Part shown: piece by piece, positions 43,010 to 55,323 of the stretch | Position numbering within the stretch: position 1 is the first letter of the stretch | Layout of the letters: every line of letters begins with the position of its first letter | Origin: Caulobacter sp. NIBR1757 | GTDB lineage: Bacteria; Pseudomonadota; Alphaproteobacteria; Caulobacterales; Caulobacteraceae | Length of the DNA: 64,000 nt | Direction of reading: 5' to 3' | NCBI RefSeq assembly: GCF_027912495.1 | Contig: NZ_CP115463.1 | Coordinates: 3,236,501 to 3,300,500 of the forward strand | Notes under the pieces: generated by a model | The model's input: the letters and a program-made list of their open reading frames with translations, nothing else | Databases searched by the model: none | Told to the model about the DNA's origin: nothing | Made by a program: the position numbers and the translations under genes

Positions 43010-43742
43010 GACCCGCCCCACGAGAGCGAGACTGCGGGGTTTCACCCTGCCCCTGACCCTGGCGCTGGCCTTCGCCATCATGAGCATGGCGGCCGGCCTG
43101 ACGGGCCTGGTCACCGTCAAGGCCAAGGCGGCCCGCCAGAAGGACGCCGACCTCTTCGCCCTGATCACCCTGGAATCGGCCACCCAGGCCGGCCTCGCCA
43201 GGCTGGAAAAGGACGGCGCCCCGCAGACGCCGCGCTGGGAGGACAGCGAACGGCTCAACAACCGCCAGGTCGACCTCACCTTCCTCGCCGTCGCCTACAA
43301 GCCCGACGCCGGCCGCGACCCCGCCGCCGACATCGCCGCCGGCATCGTCCAGCCGGCCCTGCGCCAGCGGGTCGTCCGCGCCCTGGCCAGTCCCGACCCC
43401 AACATCGCCCGCGCCAGCTTCGCCCGCCTCGGCGACTTCCTGAAAGCCGCCGAGGCCTCGCCCTCGGAGGAAGACTGCCTGCGCGCCCTGCTGACCTTCG
43501 GCCGCGCCGCACCCCAACCCCTGCCCCTGCCGCCGGCCACCGCCCTGTCGCCGGAGATCCTGCCGCTCGCCCCCGGCGACGTCGTCGAGGTTCGCGCCGC
43601 CCTGCGCACCGACCGCTACAGCGACATCCTCTGGCAACGCCTCCGCTACACCGGAACCCCGGGTCGGCCCTGGCATATCCACGACTGGCGCCGCCTGCGC
43701 CTGGCCCCGGGCGCCGCGCTATGCAAACCGCCGCGGCCCTGA
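42996..43742 (+). CDS. gspK: Type II secretion GspK-like minor pseudopilin
   Basis: 248 residues with a long basic leader (MTGARTRPTRARLRG|FTLPLTLALAFAIMSMAAG) and no Glu at +5, as usual for GspK, the tip subunit. The body has helices and LEPLAPGD-like features (ILPLAPGDVVEVRAALRTD). The GTG start at 42996 overlaps gspD by 14 bases. It is shorter than classical GspK (~320 residues). Confidence 0.75.
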   Translation: MTGARTRPTRARLRGFTLPLTLALAFAIMSMAAGLTGLVTVKAKAARQKDADLFALITLESATQAGLARLEKDGAPQTPRWEDSERLNNRQVDLTFLAVAYKPDAGRDPAADIAAGIVQPALRQRVVRALASPDPNIARASFARLGDFLKAAEASPSEEDCLRALLTFGRAAPQPLPLPPATALSPEILPLAPGDVVEVRAALRTDRYSDILWQRLRYTGTPGRPWHIHDWRRLRLAPGAALCKPPRP

Positions 43743-44290
43743 TCCTTGGGGGCCTCGCCGCCGTCCTCGGCCTGGCCTGGCCCAGTTGGAAGCCGGCCGG
43801 CGCCAGGGCCCCGACCCTGTGGATGGCCGCCGCCCTCGTCGTCCTTTTCACCGTCCTGGCGTCCTTCAGCCGCTGGTCCCTGCTGCCGGCCGGCGCCATC
43901 CTGATCTTCCTGGCCCTCACCGACCTGCGCCGCTTCTCCCTGCCCACGGCCGGCCTCGCCCTGCTCGGCATCGCCATCGCCCTGGATCTCCTCCAGCACC
44001 CCCTGACCGCCTGGCCTCGCCTGCTCACCGGCGCGATCGCCCTCATTGCCTTCCTCGCCCTGCGCCACTTCTCCGGCAAGCCGCCCCGGCTCGGCTTCGG
44101 CGACGTCGTCCTGGCAGGCCTCGCCGCCATGCTCATCGACTGGCGACTGGCCCCCCTCGCCTTCGCCCTCGCCGCCCTCGCGCCCCTCGCCCTTCAGCGC
44201 CTGACCGGCCGCGCCGGCCCCGTCCCCTTCGGCTTCTGGCTGGCCCTGGCGACCCTGATCGCCGCGCCCTGGCCACATGAATATGTCTAG
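43721..44290 (+). CDS. gspO: Prepilin peptidase (A24), peptidase domain only
   Basis: A 189-residue membrane protein with about six or seven hydrophobic helices. Both catalytic Asp motifs of A24 peptidases are visible: LALTDLRRFSLP and GFGDVVLAG. The N-terminal zinc/methyltransferase domain of full-length PilD/GspO is absent, giving a TadV/CpaA-sized enzyme. It overlaps gspK by 22 bases. The last residues (HEYV and the TAG stop) are encoded by the palindrome of element C, so the original C-terminus has been replaced. Confidence 0.85.
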   Translation: MQTAAALILGGLAAVLGLAWPSWKPAGARAPTLWMAAALVVLFTVLASFSRWSLLPAGAILIFLALTDLRRFSLPTAGLALLGIAIALDLLQHPLTAWPRLLTGAIALIAFLALRHFSGKPPRLGFGDVVLAGLAAMLIDWRLAPLAFALAALAPLALQRLTGRAGPVPFGFWLALATLIAAPWPHEYV

Positions 44291-44531
44291 ACATATCCAT
44301 TTCGCCCCGTTTTGGGCGCTTCGTCCACCCCGTCGCCGCCGTAGGCCGCCCGATCACAAATCGCCCCACATTTGCAGGCAGATGACCACTCCCCGACCTA
44401 CGCGTGGGCCTACATTCCCGGCCTCCCGACCGACGGCGTAGGGGCCATTCCCTCAGTGTTTTCAAGGCCGACCCGCTGGATACCGCCCTTTCGGCCCGGT
44501 TGCGCGGTATAATAGTGGGCCGCTTCGATAG
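44277..44531 (+). repeat. ~250-bp palindrome/TATAAT element, copy C
   Basis: Plus orientation. The palindrome core ATATGTCTAGACATAT is at 44281-44296, extendable to 22 bp with one mismatch. GGTATAAT is at 44506-44513, then five bases, GCCGCTTCG (44519-44527) and ATAG. This copy spans the whole gap between gspO and the aminopeptidase gene. It supplies the gspO stop on one side, and on the other a TATAAT 29 bases upstream of the aminopeptidase GTG. The interior contains several CCTACG/CGTAGG words. Confidence 0.75.
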
Positions 44532-44541
44532 GGCGTGAACC

Positions 44542-47814
<3,273 letters not shown>

Positions 47815-47934
47815 AGAAACCCGCGCCGGATGCCGCGACGGCGCCCTTGAGCCGGAGGGCCGGGTGCGCTTCTATTCGCCCTTCAAGTGAACAACGATAA
47901 CCCGGCGCAAGAACGGGGTCCTCGAGGAAAAACC

Positions 47935-49470
47935 ATGCATCCCACCGTCTTCGCCAAAAGCCACCCCGACCGCGCCGCCTACATCATGGCGGGGACCGGC
48001 GAGACGGTGACCTACAAACAGCTCGACGAGCGCTCCAACCAGGGCGCCCAGCTGTTCCGTTCGCTGGGCCTTGGGGTCGGCGACGTCATCGCCATCTGCA
48101 TGGAGAACAACGCCCGCTACTTCGAGATCGCCTGGGCGGGCCAGCGGTCGGGTCTCTACTACACCTGCATCTCGTCCAAGCTGACGGCCGGCGAGATGGA
48201 GTACATCCTGCGCGACTGCGGGGCCAAGGTGCTGATCACCTCGGCGGCCATGGGCGACCTGGCCGACGAGATCGCCACCCTGGTTCCCGACCTCAAGCTC
48301 TACATGGTCGGCGGAACCCGCGGCCCCTACGAGAGCTTTGAAGCCGCCCGCGACGCCATGCCGACGACGCCGATCGCCGACGAGACGGCCGGTTCGGACA
48401 TGCTCTACTCTTCCGGCACCACCGGCCGGCCCAAGGGCGTCAAGCCGGCCCTGAGCGGCCTGCCGATCGATGCCCCCAACGCCCTGCAGATGATGACCAC
48501 CGGCCTGTTCGGCTTCCCCGAGGGCTGCGTCTACCTCTCGCCGGCCCCGCTGTACCACGCCGCCCCCCTGCGCTGGTGCATGAGCGTTCACAAGCTGGGC
48601 GGCACCGTCATCGTCATGGAGAGGTTCGATCCGGAAACCGCCCTGGCCCTGATCGAAAAGTACAGGATCGACTGCGGCCAGTTCGTGCCGACCCACTTCG
48701 TGCGCATGCTGAAGCTGCCCGAGGAGGTGCGCGCCAGGTACGACATCTCCAGCATGAAGTCGGCCGTCCACGCCGCCGCCCCCTGCCCGGTCCCGGTCAA
48801 GGAACAGATGATCGGCTGGTGGGGTCCGGTGATCCACGAATACTACGCCGGCACCGAGGGCAACGGCTTCTGCTACATCGGGTCCACCGACTGGCTGGCC
48901 CACAAGGGCTCGGTCGGCAAGGCGGTGCTGGGCTCCCTGCGCATCTGCGACGAGGAAGGCGACCCCCTGCCGGCCCGCGCTGAAGGTCAGGTCTATTTCG
49001 CCGACGGCCCGCCGATCAACTACCACAACGACCCGCAGAAGACGGCCGACAGCTACAACAAGCACGGCTGGACCAGCCTGGGCGATGTCGGCTGGATGGA
49101 CGAGGACGGCTTCCTCTACCTCACCGACCGCAAGAGCTTCATGATCATCTCCGGCGGGGTGAACATCTATCCGCAGGAGATCGAAAACCTGCTGGTCACC
49201 CACCCCAAGGTCACCGACGTGGCCGTGGTCGGCGGGCCGCACGAGGAGATGGGCGAACAAGTCATCGCCGTCATCCAGCCGGCGTCGGGCGCCGGCGATC
49301 CGGAACTGGCCGCCGAACTGCTGGCCTTCTGCCGCGCCAACCTCAGCCATGTGAAGACGCCACGCGTCATCGACTTCATGGAGGAACTGCCGCGCCACCC
49401 GACCGGCAAGCTCTACAAGCGGCTGATCCGCGACGCCTATTGGGGCAAGACGGACGGCAAGATCGTCTGA
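47935..49470 (+). CDS. Acyl-CoA synthetase (AMP-forming)
   Basis: A 511-residue ANL-superfamily ligase. The P-loop is YSSGTTGRPKG, followed by YYAGTEGN (aromatic-T/E motif), DVGWMDEDGFLYLTDRKSFMIISGGVNIYPQEIEN (hinge and C-terminal domain) and the catalytic Lys region PTGKLYKRLIRD. The start at ATG 47935 follows GAGGAAA. The acyl substrate (medium/long chain or aromatic) cannot be inferred. A MaoC dehydratase at 54862 and enoyl-CoA hydratase at 18571 are not in the same operon. Confidence 0.92.
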   Translation: MHPTVFAKSHPDRAAYIMAGTGETVTYKQLDERSNQGAQLFRSLGLGVGDVIAICMENNARYFEIAWAGQRSGLYYTCISSKLTAGEMEYILRDCGAKVLITSAAMGDLADEIATLVPDLKLYMVGGTRGPYESFEAARDAMPTTPIADETAGSDMLYSSGTTGRPKGVKPALSGLPIDAPNALQMMTTGLFGFPEGCVYLSPAPLYHAAPLRWCMSVHKLGGTVIVMERFDPETALALIEKYRIDCGQFVPTHFVRMLKLPEEVRARYDISSMKSAVHAAAPCPVPVKEQMIGWWGPVIHEYYAGTEGNGFCYIGSTDWLAHKGSVGKAVLGSLRICDEEGDPLPARAEGQVYFADGPPINYHNDPQKTADSYNKHGWTSLGDVGWMDEDGFLYLTDRKSFMIISGGVNIYPQEIENLLVTHPKVTDVAVVGGPHEEMGEQVIAVIQPASGAGDPELAAELLAFCRANLSHVKTPRVIDFMEELPRHPTGKLYKRLIRDAYWGKTDGKIV

Positions 49471-49747
49471 TCCATAGATGACGCTAGGTCAACGCTCTCC
49501 CGTTTGAGTTGTTTCACAACGCTGAGTATCTACTGCGGCCCTGTAGTCTGGGCGCCGGCAGGAGCGACATTGAAGTCATCAGGTAAATGCCCATTTCGGG
49601 CCCTGTAACTTTCCGGACGAATTTCTGTTTACTTGAAGCATCAACCGCGTATTCCAATGCCTCAATCTCGTTCACTTCTATAGAACGTTGTTATATTTTC
49701 CTTCGGGGAAGAGGTTTCAGGGCAGTGCGCGTAGAGTTGGTGTCGGC

Positions 49748-50647
49748 GTGAGCGGCGAACTGGGCAAGGAGACCGCCGGCGAGATGACCGCGCTGGTCTT
49801 CGCCGTCCTCGACCAGCAACGCCTCGACGCGATGATCGCCGAGCCCCGGTTCGGCGAGGTCAGCTTGGCCCTGCTCGACAACTGGGGCCCGCACGCCGAG
49901 GACGACGCCTCGATGACCCGCACCCTGCGCGATGTCGGCCACTACATGGCGGGCATCTGGGCCGTGGGCCTGCATGGCTCGCCGGAAGGCTTCAACCACG
50001 CCAGCCTCAGCCGGCTGGTCGAGCCCCTGGGCCTGGGCAGCCGCAGCCGGGTGCATGCCATGCTGGTGTATCTGCAGGTCATCGGCCTGATCCGCCCGAC
50101 CGCGGCGACGGGCGATGGCCGGATCAAGCGCTACGCCCCGACCCCGGCCCTGGAAGCGCTGTTCCGCGCCCGCTGGCGCCGCGAACTGGCCCTGTGCCTG
50201 CCGCTGCTCGAGGACGCCCGGGCGGCGCTGGACCGCTGGGACGAGCCTGGCGTCTTCGAGGCCTTCATGGCCGCCACCGGCCGCTTCATGGCCGGCAGCT
50301 TCCTGGCCTACGATCGCAAGGCGCCCAACCTCGACGGCATCTCGGAGCGCAACGCAGGCCTCACCGTGATGGGCCAGCTGGTCACCATGGCCGGCGGCGA
50401 CTTCCCGCCGACCGGTCCGGCGGTCATCAACCTCAGCGAACTGGCCAAGCGCAGCGGCGTCTCGCGCCAGCACGCCCGCAACATCCTGAAGGTCGGCGAA
50501 AAGGCCCAGTTCTGGCGCACCGCCGCGGACGGCCGGCTGAGCTTCACCCAGGCCTTCGACGAGCAGATCCGCGTCCTGATGGCCTCCTACATCCTGCACC
50601 TCGGCTGGTGCGTCGAGCAGGCGCTCCAGGCCGTGGACGCCCCCTAG
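49748..50647 (+). CDS. Putative winged-helix DNA-binding protein
   Basis: A 299-residue soluble protein. Two segments look like helix-turn-helix units: NHASLSRLVEPLGLGSRSRVHAMLVYLQVIGLI (~85-120) and VINLSELAKRSGVSRQHARNILKVGEKA (~225-255), a duplicated wHTH arrangement. I know no named family. The GTG at 49748 is chosen; GTG codons upstream and an ATG at 49784 are alternatives. The 277-base upstream region (49471-49747) is less GC-rich than the surroundings, has no other gene and probably holds its promoter. Confidence 0.7.
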   Translation: MSGELGKETAGEMTALVFAVLDQQRLDAMIAEPRFGEVSLALLDNWGPHAEDDASMTRTLRDVGHYMAGIWAVGLHGSPEGFNHASLSRLVEPLGLGSRSRVHAMLVYLQVIGLIRPTAATGDGRIKRYAPTPALEALFRARWRRELALCLPLLEDARAALDRWDEPGVFEAFMAATGRFMAGSFLAYDRKAPNLDGISERNAGLTVMGQLVTMAGGDFPPTGPAVINLSELAKRSGVSRQHARNILKVGEKAQFWRTAADGRLSFTQAFDEQIRVLMASYILHLGWCVEQALQAVDAP

Positions 50648-50886
50648 CCCTCCGTCCCGTCATTTCCGCTGACGGAACGTGGTCCCGTGGCGTTCGACAT
50701 CCTCGCCGCCAGGCGGCTGGCGGCTTCCTCGATGACCCTGACCCGACTGCTGTTCAGGTTTGGCCGGGCGGCCCTGGCCTGCGCCGCCTTGACGGCGTCC
50801 GGCGTGGGGCCGTGCAGATCGACCATGTAGGCGATCTCTTCGAGGACAGCCCTTTCAAAGCGCCGTTTCCGGGTTTGACCAAACAT
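50644..50886 (-). CDS. Small hypothetical protein
   Basis: An 80-residue charged helical protein (RRFERAVLEEIAYMVDLHGPTPDAVKAAQARAA) with a polar tail. No motif recognised. The ATG at 50886 has no strong ribosome-binding site. The stop overlaps that of the convergent winged-helix gene. Composition is consistent with a real small protein. Confidence 0.5.
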   Translation of the reverse strand: MFGQTRKRRFERAVLEEIAYMVDLHGPTPDAVKAAQARAARPNLNSSRVRVIEEAASRLAARMSNATGPRSVSGNDGTEG

Positions 50887-50964
50887 ACGCTCCGCCCTCC
50901 ATCCGGCGGAGCCTGTCTGTACTCAAATTGGAGCGTGCGGCGGCAGTGGAAAAAATCGGAACGA

Positions 50965-52041
50965 TCAGCCTTCGTCGATGCTGATTACCCGCCGCACGTC
51001 GTCGCCGATCAGGCCGATGGCCGAAGGGTTGCGCACGCCCGGCAGGGCGACGACGTCGAACAGCTCACGGACCACGCCCTCGATCCGCACCCATTCGACG
51101 GTGTCGCCGCTCTCGGTGTCGATCACCAGGATGCCGCAACGGGCCACCGCGTCGCGGCTGGCCAGCGCCTCATCGAGCGGCAGTCCCTGGAAGGTGCGGT
51201 TCTCGCGGGCCTGCGACAGGCCCACCAGGGCGTACTTGCCGATGAAGCTGAGGCCGCGGGCGTAACCCGGGCAGAAGGCCACCATCTTGAAGGCCTTGGT
51301 GTCCGGATCGATGAAGCCCAGCTCGCCGGCCCCGGAGTTGAGCACCCACAGCTTGCCGTCATGGACACGCGGCGAGTGGGGCATGGACAGGCCCTCGACC
51401 ACCCGCTCGTTGTTGGTGACGTCCATGATCATGCCGCCGTCCGAGCGGCGGTCGCGCCAGCCGTCGGCGACGTCGGACCGGGAGACCATGGTCACGTAGC
51501 GCGGTCGGCCGTTCTCCATGGCCAGCCCGTTCATGTGGCAGCGGTCTTCCGGCGCCAGCTTGGTGATGAAGGGCGGTTGCCAGATCGGCTTGAAGCTGTA
51601 GCCTTCGCTGATCGTGGCCAGGCAGGAGAACAGGGTGTTGACGAAGACGATATTGCCGTCGGCGTCGAAGGCGATGTCATGGGCGTCGACGTCGCCGGTG
51701 ATCCAGCTGACGCGCGGGGTATAGACCGCGTCGTGCGCGCCGCTCATCTGGCCGGGCGGGAGGACGTTATCGAAGCGGTAAATCTGGTAATGGGTGGCCA
51801 GCGCCAGCTTGCGGGCGTCGTCGCTGCGGGCCAGGCCCATGCAACGGGCGAAGGTGCGCTCGAACACGGCGATGCGGCCGGGCTCCTTGATGCCGAGGAA
51901 GAAGATCTTGCCGGCCTGGTAGGTGGTGAAGCTGATCGACGCGCCCATCCGCTGGAGCCAGTCGGGGAAGCCCCGCGAGGTGGTCAGGGCGAAGGCTTCC
52001 TTGGGCGGAGCTGAGGCGTCGGCGGTCGTCGTGTCGGTCAT
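50965..52041 (-). CDS. TIGR03032-like propeller-type protein
   Basis: A 358-residue soluble protein of the TIGR03032 type: FTTYQAGKIFFLGIKEPGRIAVFERTF near the start, DVDAHDIAFDADGNIVFVNTLFSCLA, KLAPEDRCHMNGLAM and LPHSPRVHDGKLWVLNSGAGELG-like segments, consistent with a beta-propeller. No signal peptide. It is 80 bases downstream of the FG-GAP/RTX gene on the same strand, so the two are likely co-transcribed. Function is unknown. Confidence 0.82.
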   Translation of the reverse strand: MTDTTTADASAPPKEAFALTTSRGFPDWLQRMGASISFTTYQAGKIFFLGIKEPGRIAVFERTFARCMGLARSDDARKLALATHYQIYRFDNVLPPGQMSGAHDAVYTPRVSWITGDVDAHDIAFDADGNIVFVNTLFSCLATISEGYSFKPIWQPPFITKLAPEDRCHMNGLAMENGRPRYVTMVSRSDVADGWRDRRSDGGMIMDVTNNERVVEGLSMPHSPRVHDGKLWVLNSGAGELGFIDPDTKAFKMVAFCPGYARGLSFIGKYALVGLSQARENRTFQGLPLDEALASRDAVARCGILVIDTESGDTVEWVRIEGVVRELFDVVALPGVRNPSAIGLIGDDVRRVISIDEG

Positions 52042-52120
52042 GGCCGCACGTTTGGCACACGCGAAGCGGACTGACGAGTGGAAGAATCCACGCTCTTCGG
52101 CCCGTCCTCGCCATCGGTCC

Positions 52121-54616
52121 TCAGAGCAGCCAGTCGGCGCTTTCGCCCGTCACATCGCCGTTGATCTTCATCTGGTAGTCGATCCGCCCGTCACCATTGA
52201 CGTCGAGCCGCAGGGTCGTGACGCCGCCGGCGAAGGTCAGAGTCATCTGGCCGATGTCGGACAGATGGCCGTTGTCAGGTTTGGTGAAGGCCGAGACCAG
52301 CCGGAACGCCTGGTTGCCGTCGACGCGGGTGTTGGCGTCGATGGCCGACAGGTCGATGCGATCGCCTTCAGCGGCGCTGAAGTCGAAGATCTGGTCGGTT
52401 TCGAGCACCGCGCCGCCGAGGCTTTCCTGGAGGACGCGGAAGGTATCGGCGCCCGCCCCCCCGCGCAGCAGATCGTTGTCCGCCCCGCCGATGATCGTAT
52501 CGTCGCCGTCGTTGCCGTTCAGGGTATCGACCCCCGCCCCGCCGTTGATGACGTTGGCGCCGGCGTTGCCCTGGATGTTGTTGGCGTCGCCGTTGCCCGT
52601 GCCGTCGATGGCGCCGGATCCCTGCAGCTCGAGACCCTCGAGATTCGCCCCCAGCACCCAGGTGATGCCCGCGCGGACGATGTCGTAGCCCTCACCGGCG
52701 TTTTCGAAGACGCTGTCGGAGGCGTCGACGATGTAGACGTCGTTCGCCGCGCCGCCATAGAGGTTGTCAGCCCCGGCGCCGCCGTCGAGGTAGTCATTGC
52801 CGTCGCCGCCGCGCAGGGTGTCGGCGCCGTCGCCGCCGTCCATCCGGTCGTTGTCGGCCTCGCCGAACAGGTTGTCGGCGCCGATGCCGCCGAACAGCTT
52901 GTCGCTGCCGTCGTTGCCGTACAGCTGGTCATCGCCGTCTTCGCCGTAGACCAGGTCGCCGCCGGTTCCGCCGCTCAGGGTGTCCGTTCCCAGGCCCCCG
53001 AAGAGCTGGTCGGACAGTTCGCCGCCGTCGATCGTATCGTTGCCGGCGTCGCCATAGAGGGCGTCGTTGCCATCGCCGCCGTAGATGAAGTCCGCCCCGC
53101 CGGCGCCGCGCAGGATATCCTTGCCGGTCAGGCCGTAGAGGGTGTCGTCGCCGCCCAGGGCGGTGAAGCTGTCGTCGGCGGCGGTGCCGGCGAAGTTGCG
53201 CGTGACCCACTGGCCGTAGACCACATAGACCGGCCCGCTGCCGGTGCCCCGCATGGCGATGTCGTCGAGGCCATCATTGTTGATATCGCCGATCCCGGCG
53301 ACGTTCTTGCCGATGATGGCGTTGTTGGCCGGACCGACGATCTTGAAGCCCTGATCCGCTGTCATGGTGGCCAGATTGATCGACGCCGGGATCCCGGAGG
53401 CCGACCCGTAGACCACATAGACCGTACCGGTGCTCGATCCGCCTACGTCGGCGTAAGGGGAGCCGAGGATGAGATCGTCGAACCCGTCGCCGTTCACGTC
53501 GCCCGCGTTGCCGACGGAGTCTCCAAGCACATCGCCGGTAGCCAGGCCGGAGATGCGGAATCCATTGACGCCATTGAGGCTCTCCACCGACAGGGTGGCG
53601 CCGAAGCCGCTGGTGGTTCCGTAGACGACGTAAACCGCGCCCGTGTTCGCGGACCCGATATCGGCATAGCGCATGCCCATGATGAGATCGTCGATCCCGT
53701 CGCCGTTGACGTCAGCGGTCGCATAGGTGACGCGGGCCTGGTAGCCGGCCGGCGCCACAACCTTGAATCCGTTGGCGCCATTCAGGGTCGAAGTGCTGAA
53801 CGACGCCGCGAACCCGCTGGCCTTGCCGAACACGATATAGCTTCCGCCCTCAAGCCCGTCGGAAATGTTGCCCTGCGAGTTGAAGGCCAGGTCATCGAAG
53901 CCGTCGTTGTTGATATCGCCGACCGATCCGAGCACGAGCCCGAAGTTACCGTTCCCTTCGCCCGTGACACGGAAGCCGTTCATACCGTCCAGGGAGGCGA
54001 CATTGGTTACGAAGCCTGAGGCGCTTCCGAACAGAATGTAGGCGCTGCCAGGCGAGGGACCCACGCCGTGGGCGCTGATGACGACGTCCTCATAGCCGTC
54101 GCCGTTGACATCGCCGGCGGTCGAAACCATCCCCCCGAAGAAGGTGTTGCTGACGCCGGTGATCAGCACCCCCTCCGAGGCGCTGACCGGATTGGTGGTG
54201 ACCAGAGACTTCGACCCGCTCGGACCGCCATAGATCAGCACCGCGGTGCTTGTGGTCATTCCGCCGATCAGCAGGTCGTCGTAACCGTCATTATTGACAT
54301 CGCCGATCCCGTCGACGCGACCGATGTTCGAGGCCGCCGACGAGCCGAGGATCTTGAACCCGTTGAATCCGTCGAGCGATGTGAGGGCGAAGGCGCTGCC
54401 GAACCCGGAACTGGTTCCGAAAATGACGTACGACGCGCCAAACCCGGAAAAGGCATTGGTCGCGCCGATCGCGAAATCGTCGATGCCGTCGTTGTTGACG
54501 TCGCCAGCGGCGGTGATGGTGTAGCCGAGCGAGACGCTGCCGGCCACTTCCGGGGCAATGACAAAGCCGGTCGACGCGGACAGGCCGGATATCAGAAAGG
54601 TTGCCGGAAAGCTCAA
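52121..54616 (-). CDS. FG-GAP repeat/RTX exoprotein
   Basis: 831 residues. The first ~480 carry about seven FG-GAP (integrin alpha-like) repeats with calcium loops of the type DVNNDGIDDFAIGA, probably one propeller. Residues ~485-690 are RTX nonapeptides (GGDGNDxLxGGxGxD). The C-terminus is the same serralysin-type module as the giant RTX protein (DQIFDFSAAEGDRIDLSAIDAN), with a type I secretion signal expected at the end. The start is TTG at 54616, preceded by an AGGGGGA site; no better start exists. Likely secreted or surface-attached. Confidence 0.9.
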   Translation of the reverse strand: MSFPATFLISGLSASTGFVIAPEVAGSVSLGYTITAAGDVNNDGIDDFAIGATNAFSGFGASYVIFGTSSGFGSAFALTSLDGFNGFKILGSSAASNIGRVDGIGDVNNDGYDDLLIGGMTTSTAVLIYGGPSGSKSLVTTNPVSASEGVLITGVSNTFFGGMVSTAGDVNGDGYEDVVISAHGVGPSPGSAYILFGSASGFVTNVASLDGMNGFRVTGEGNGNFGLVLGSVGDINNDGFDDLAFNSQGNISDGLEGGSYIVFGKASGFAASFSTSTLNGANGFKVVAPAGYQARVTYATADVNGDGIDDLIMGMRYADIGSANTGAVYVVYGTTSGFGATLSVESLNGVNGFRISGLATGDVLGDSVGNAGDVNGDGFDDLILGSPYADVGGSSTGTVYVVYGSASGIPASINLATMTADQGFKIVGPANNAIIGKNVAGIGDINNDGLDDIAMRGTGSGPVYVVYGQWVTRNFAGTAADDSFTALGGDDTLYGLTGKDILRGAGGADFIYGGDGNDALYGDAGNDTIDGGELSDQLFGGLGTDTLSGGTGGDLVYGEDGDDQLYGNDGSDKLFGGIGADNLFGEADNDRMDGGDGADTLRGGDGNDYLDGGAGADNLYGGAANDVYIVDASDSVFENAGEGYDIVRAGITWVLGANLEGLELQGSGAIDGTGNGDANNIQGNAGANVINGGAGVDTLNGNDGDDTIIGGADNDLLRGGAGADTFRVLQESLGGAVLETDQIFDFSAAEGDRIDLSAIDANTRVDGNQAFRLVSAFTKPDNGHLSDIGQMTLTFAGGVTTLRLDVNGDGRIDYQMKINGDVTGESADWLL

Positions 54617-54861
54617 GTTATCCCCCTGCGAGCAACGCTGTCCCGCCTAGTGAGGGCGCGGCGTCAACCAAATTGATGATCCATCCGGACGACGGGAGGG
54701 CATTGCCCTGCAACCACGTGACCGGCGGGTAACCGACATTACTCAAAATACGATGTTCGCCAAGCCCCGATGTGCGTATCGCACGCAGCGTCACGCTTGA
54801 GGCGGCCGGGCCGGCATGGCATGCACGCCAACAACGGTTTGCAAGGACGAGGGACACCACC

Positions 54862-55311
54862 ATGAAGGAAGTCGATATCAAGGACCTGGGCACGCTGGTC
54901 GGCCAGGAAATCGGCGTCAGCGACTGGGTCGAGATCACCCAGGAACGCGTCAACCAGTTCGCCGAGGCGACCGGCGACCACCAGTGGATTCACGTCGATG
55001 TCGAGCGCGCCACCCGCGAGATCGGCGGCCCGATCGCCCACGGCTACCTGACCCTGTCGCTGATCCCCTTCCTCGGCGCCGGGCTGCTGCGCGTCACCGG
55101 CGTCACCCGCGGCATCAACTACGGCTCGGACAAGGTGCGCTTCACCAACATGGTGCGGGTCGGCAAACGCGTGCGCATGCGCCAGAAGCTGCTGGCCGCC
55201 GAGCCCAAGTCGGGCGGCATCCAGATGAAGAACGAATGCACCATCGAGATCGAGGGTGAAGACCGCCCGGCCTGCGTGGCCGAGACCATCTCGGTGATCT
55301 ACGGGGCCTGA
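54862..55311 (+). CDS. MaoC-family (R)-enoyl-CoA hydratase
   Basis: A 149-residue hotdog-fold protein. The hydratase-2 motif is FAEATGDHQWIHVD, with catalytic Asp and His, followed by GGPIAHGYLTLSLIPFL and NYGSDKVRFTNMVRVG, typical of NodN/MaoC-like proteins. The ATG at 54862 follows ACGAGGGA. It is a single gene, divergent from the FG-GAP/RTX gene by 245 bases. Expected to hydrate enoyl-CoA thioesters in the cytoplasm. Confidence 0.92.
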   Translation: MKEVDIKDLGTLVGQEIGVSDWVEITQERVNQFAEATGDHQWIHVDVERATREIGGPIAHGYLTLSLIPFLGAGLLRVTGVTRGINYGSDKVRFTNMVRVGKRVRMRQKLLAAEPKSGGIQMKNECTIEIEGEDRPACVAETISVIYGA

Positions 55312-55323
55312 ACCCTTCTCGAC

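Noticed and set aside
44500..44535. tRNA-like T-arm in GCCGCTTCGATAG
   Set aside because: No cloverleaf can be built around it in any of the three copies.
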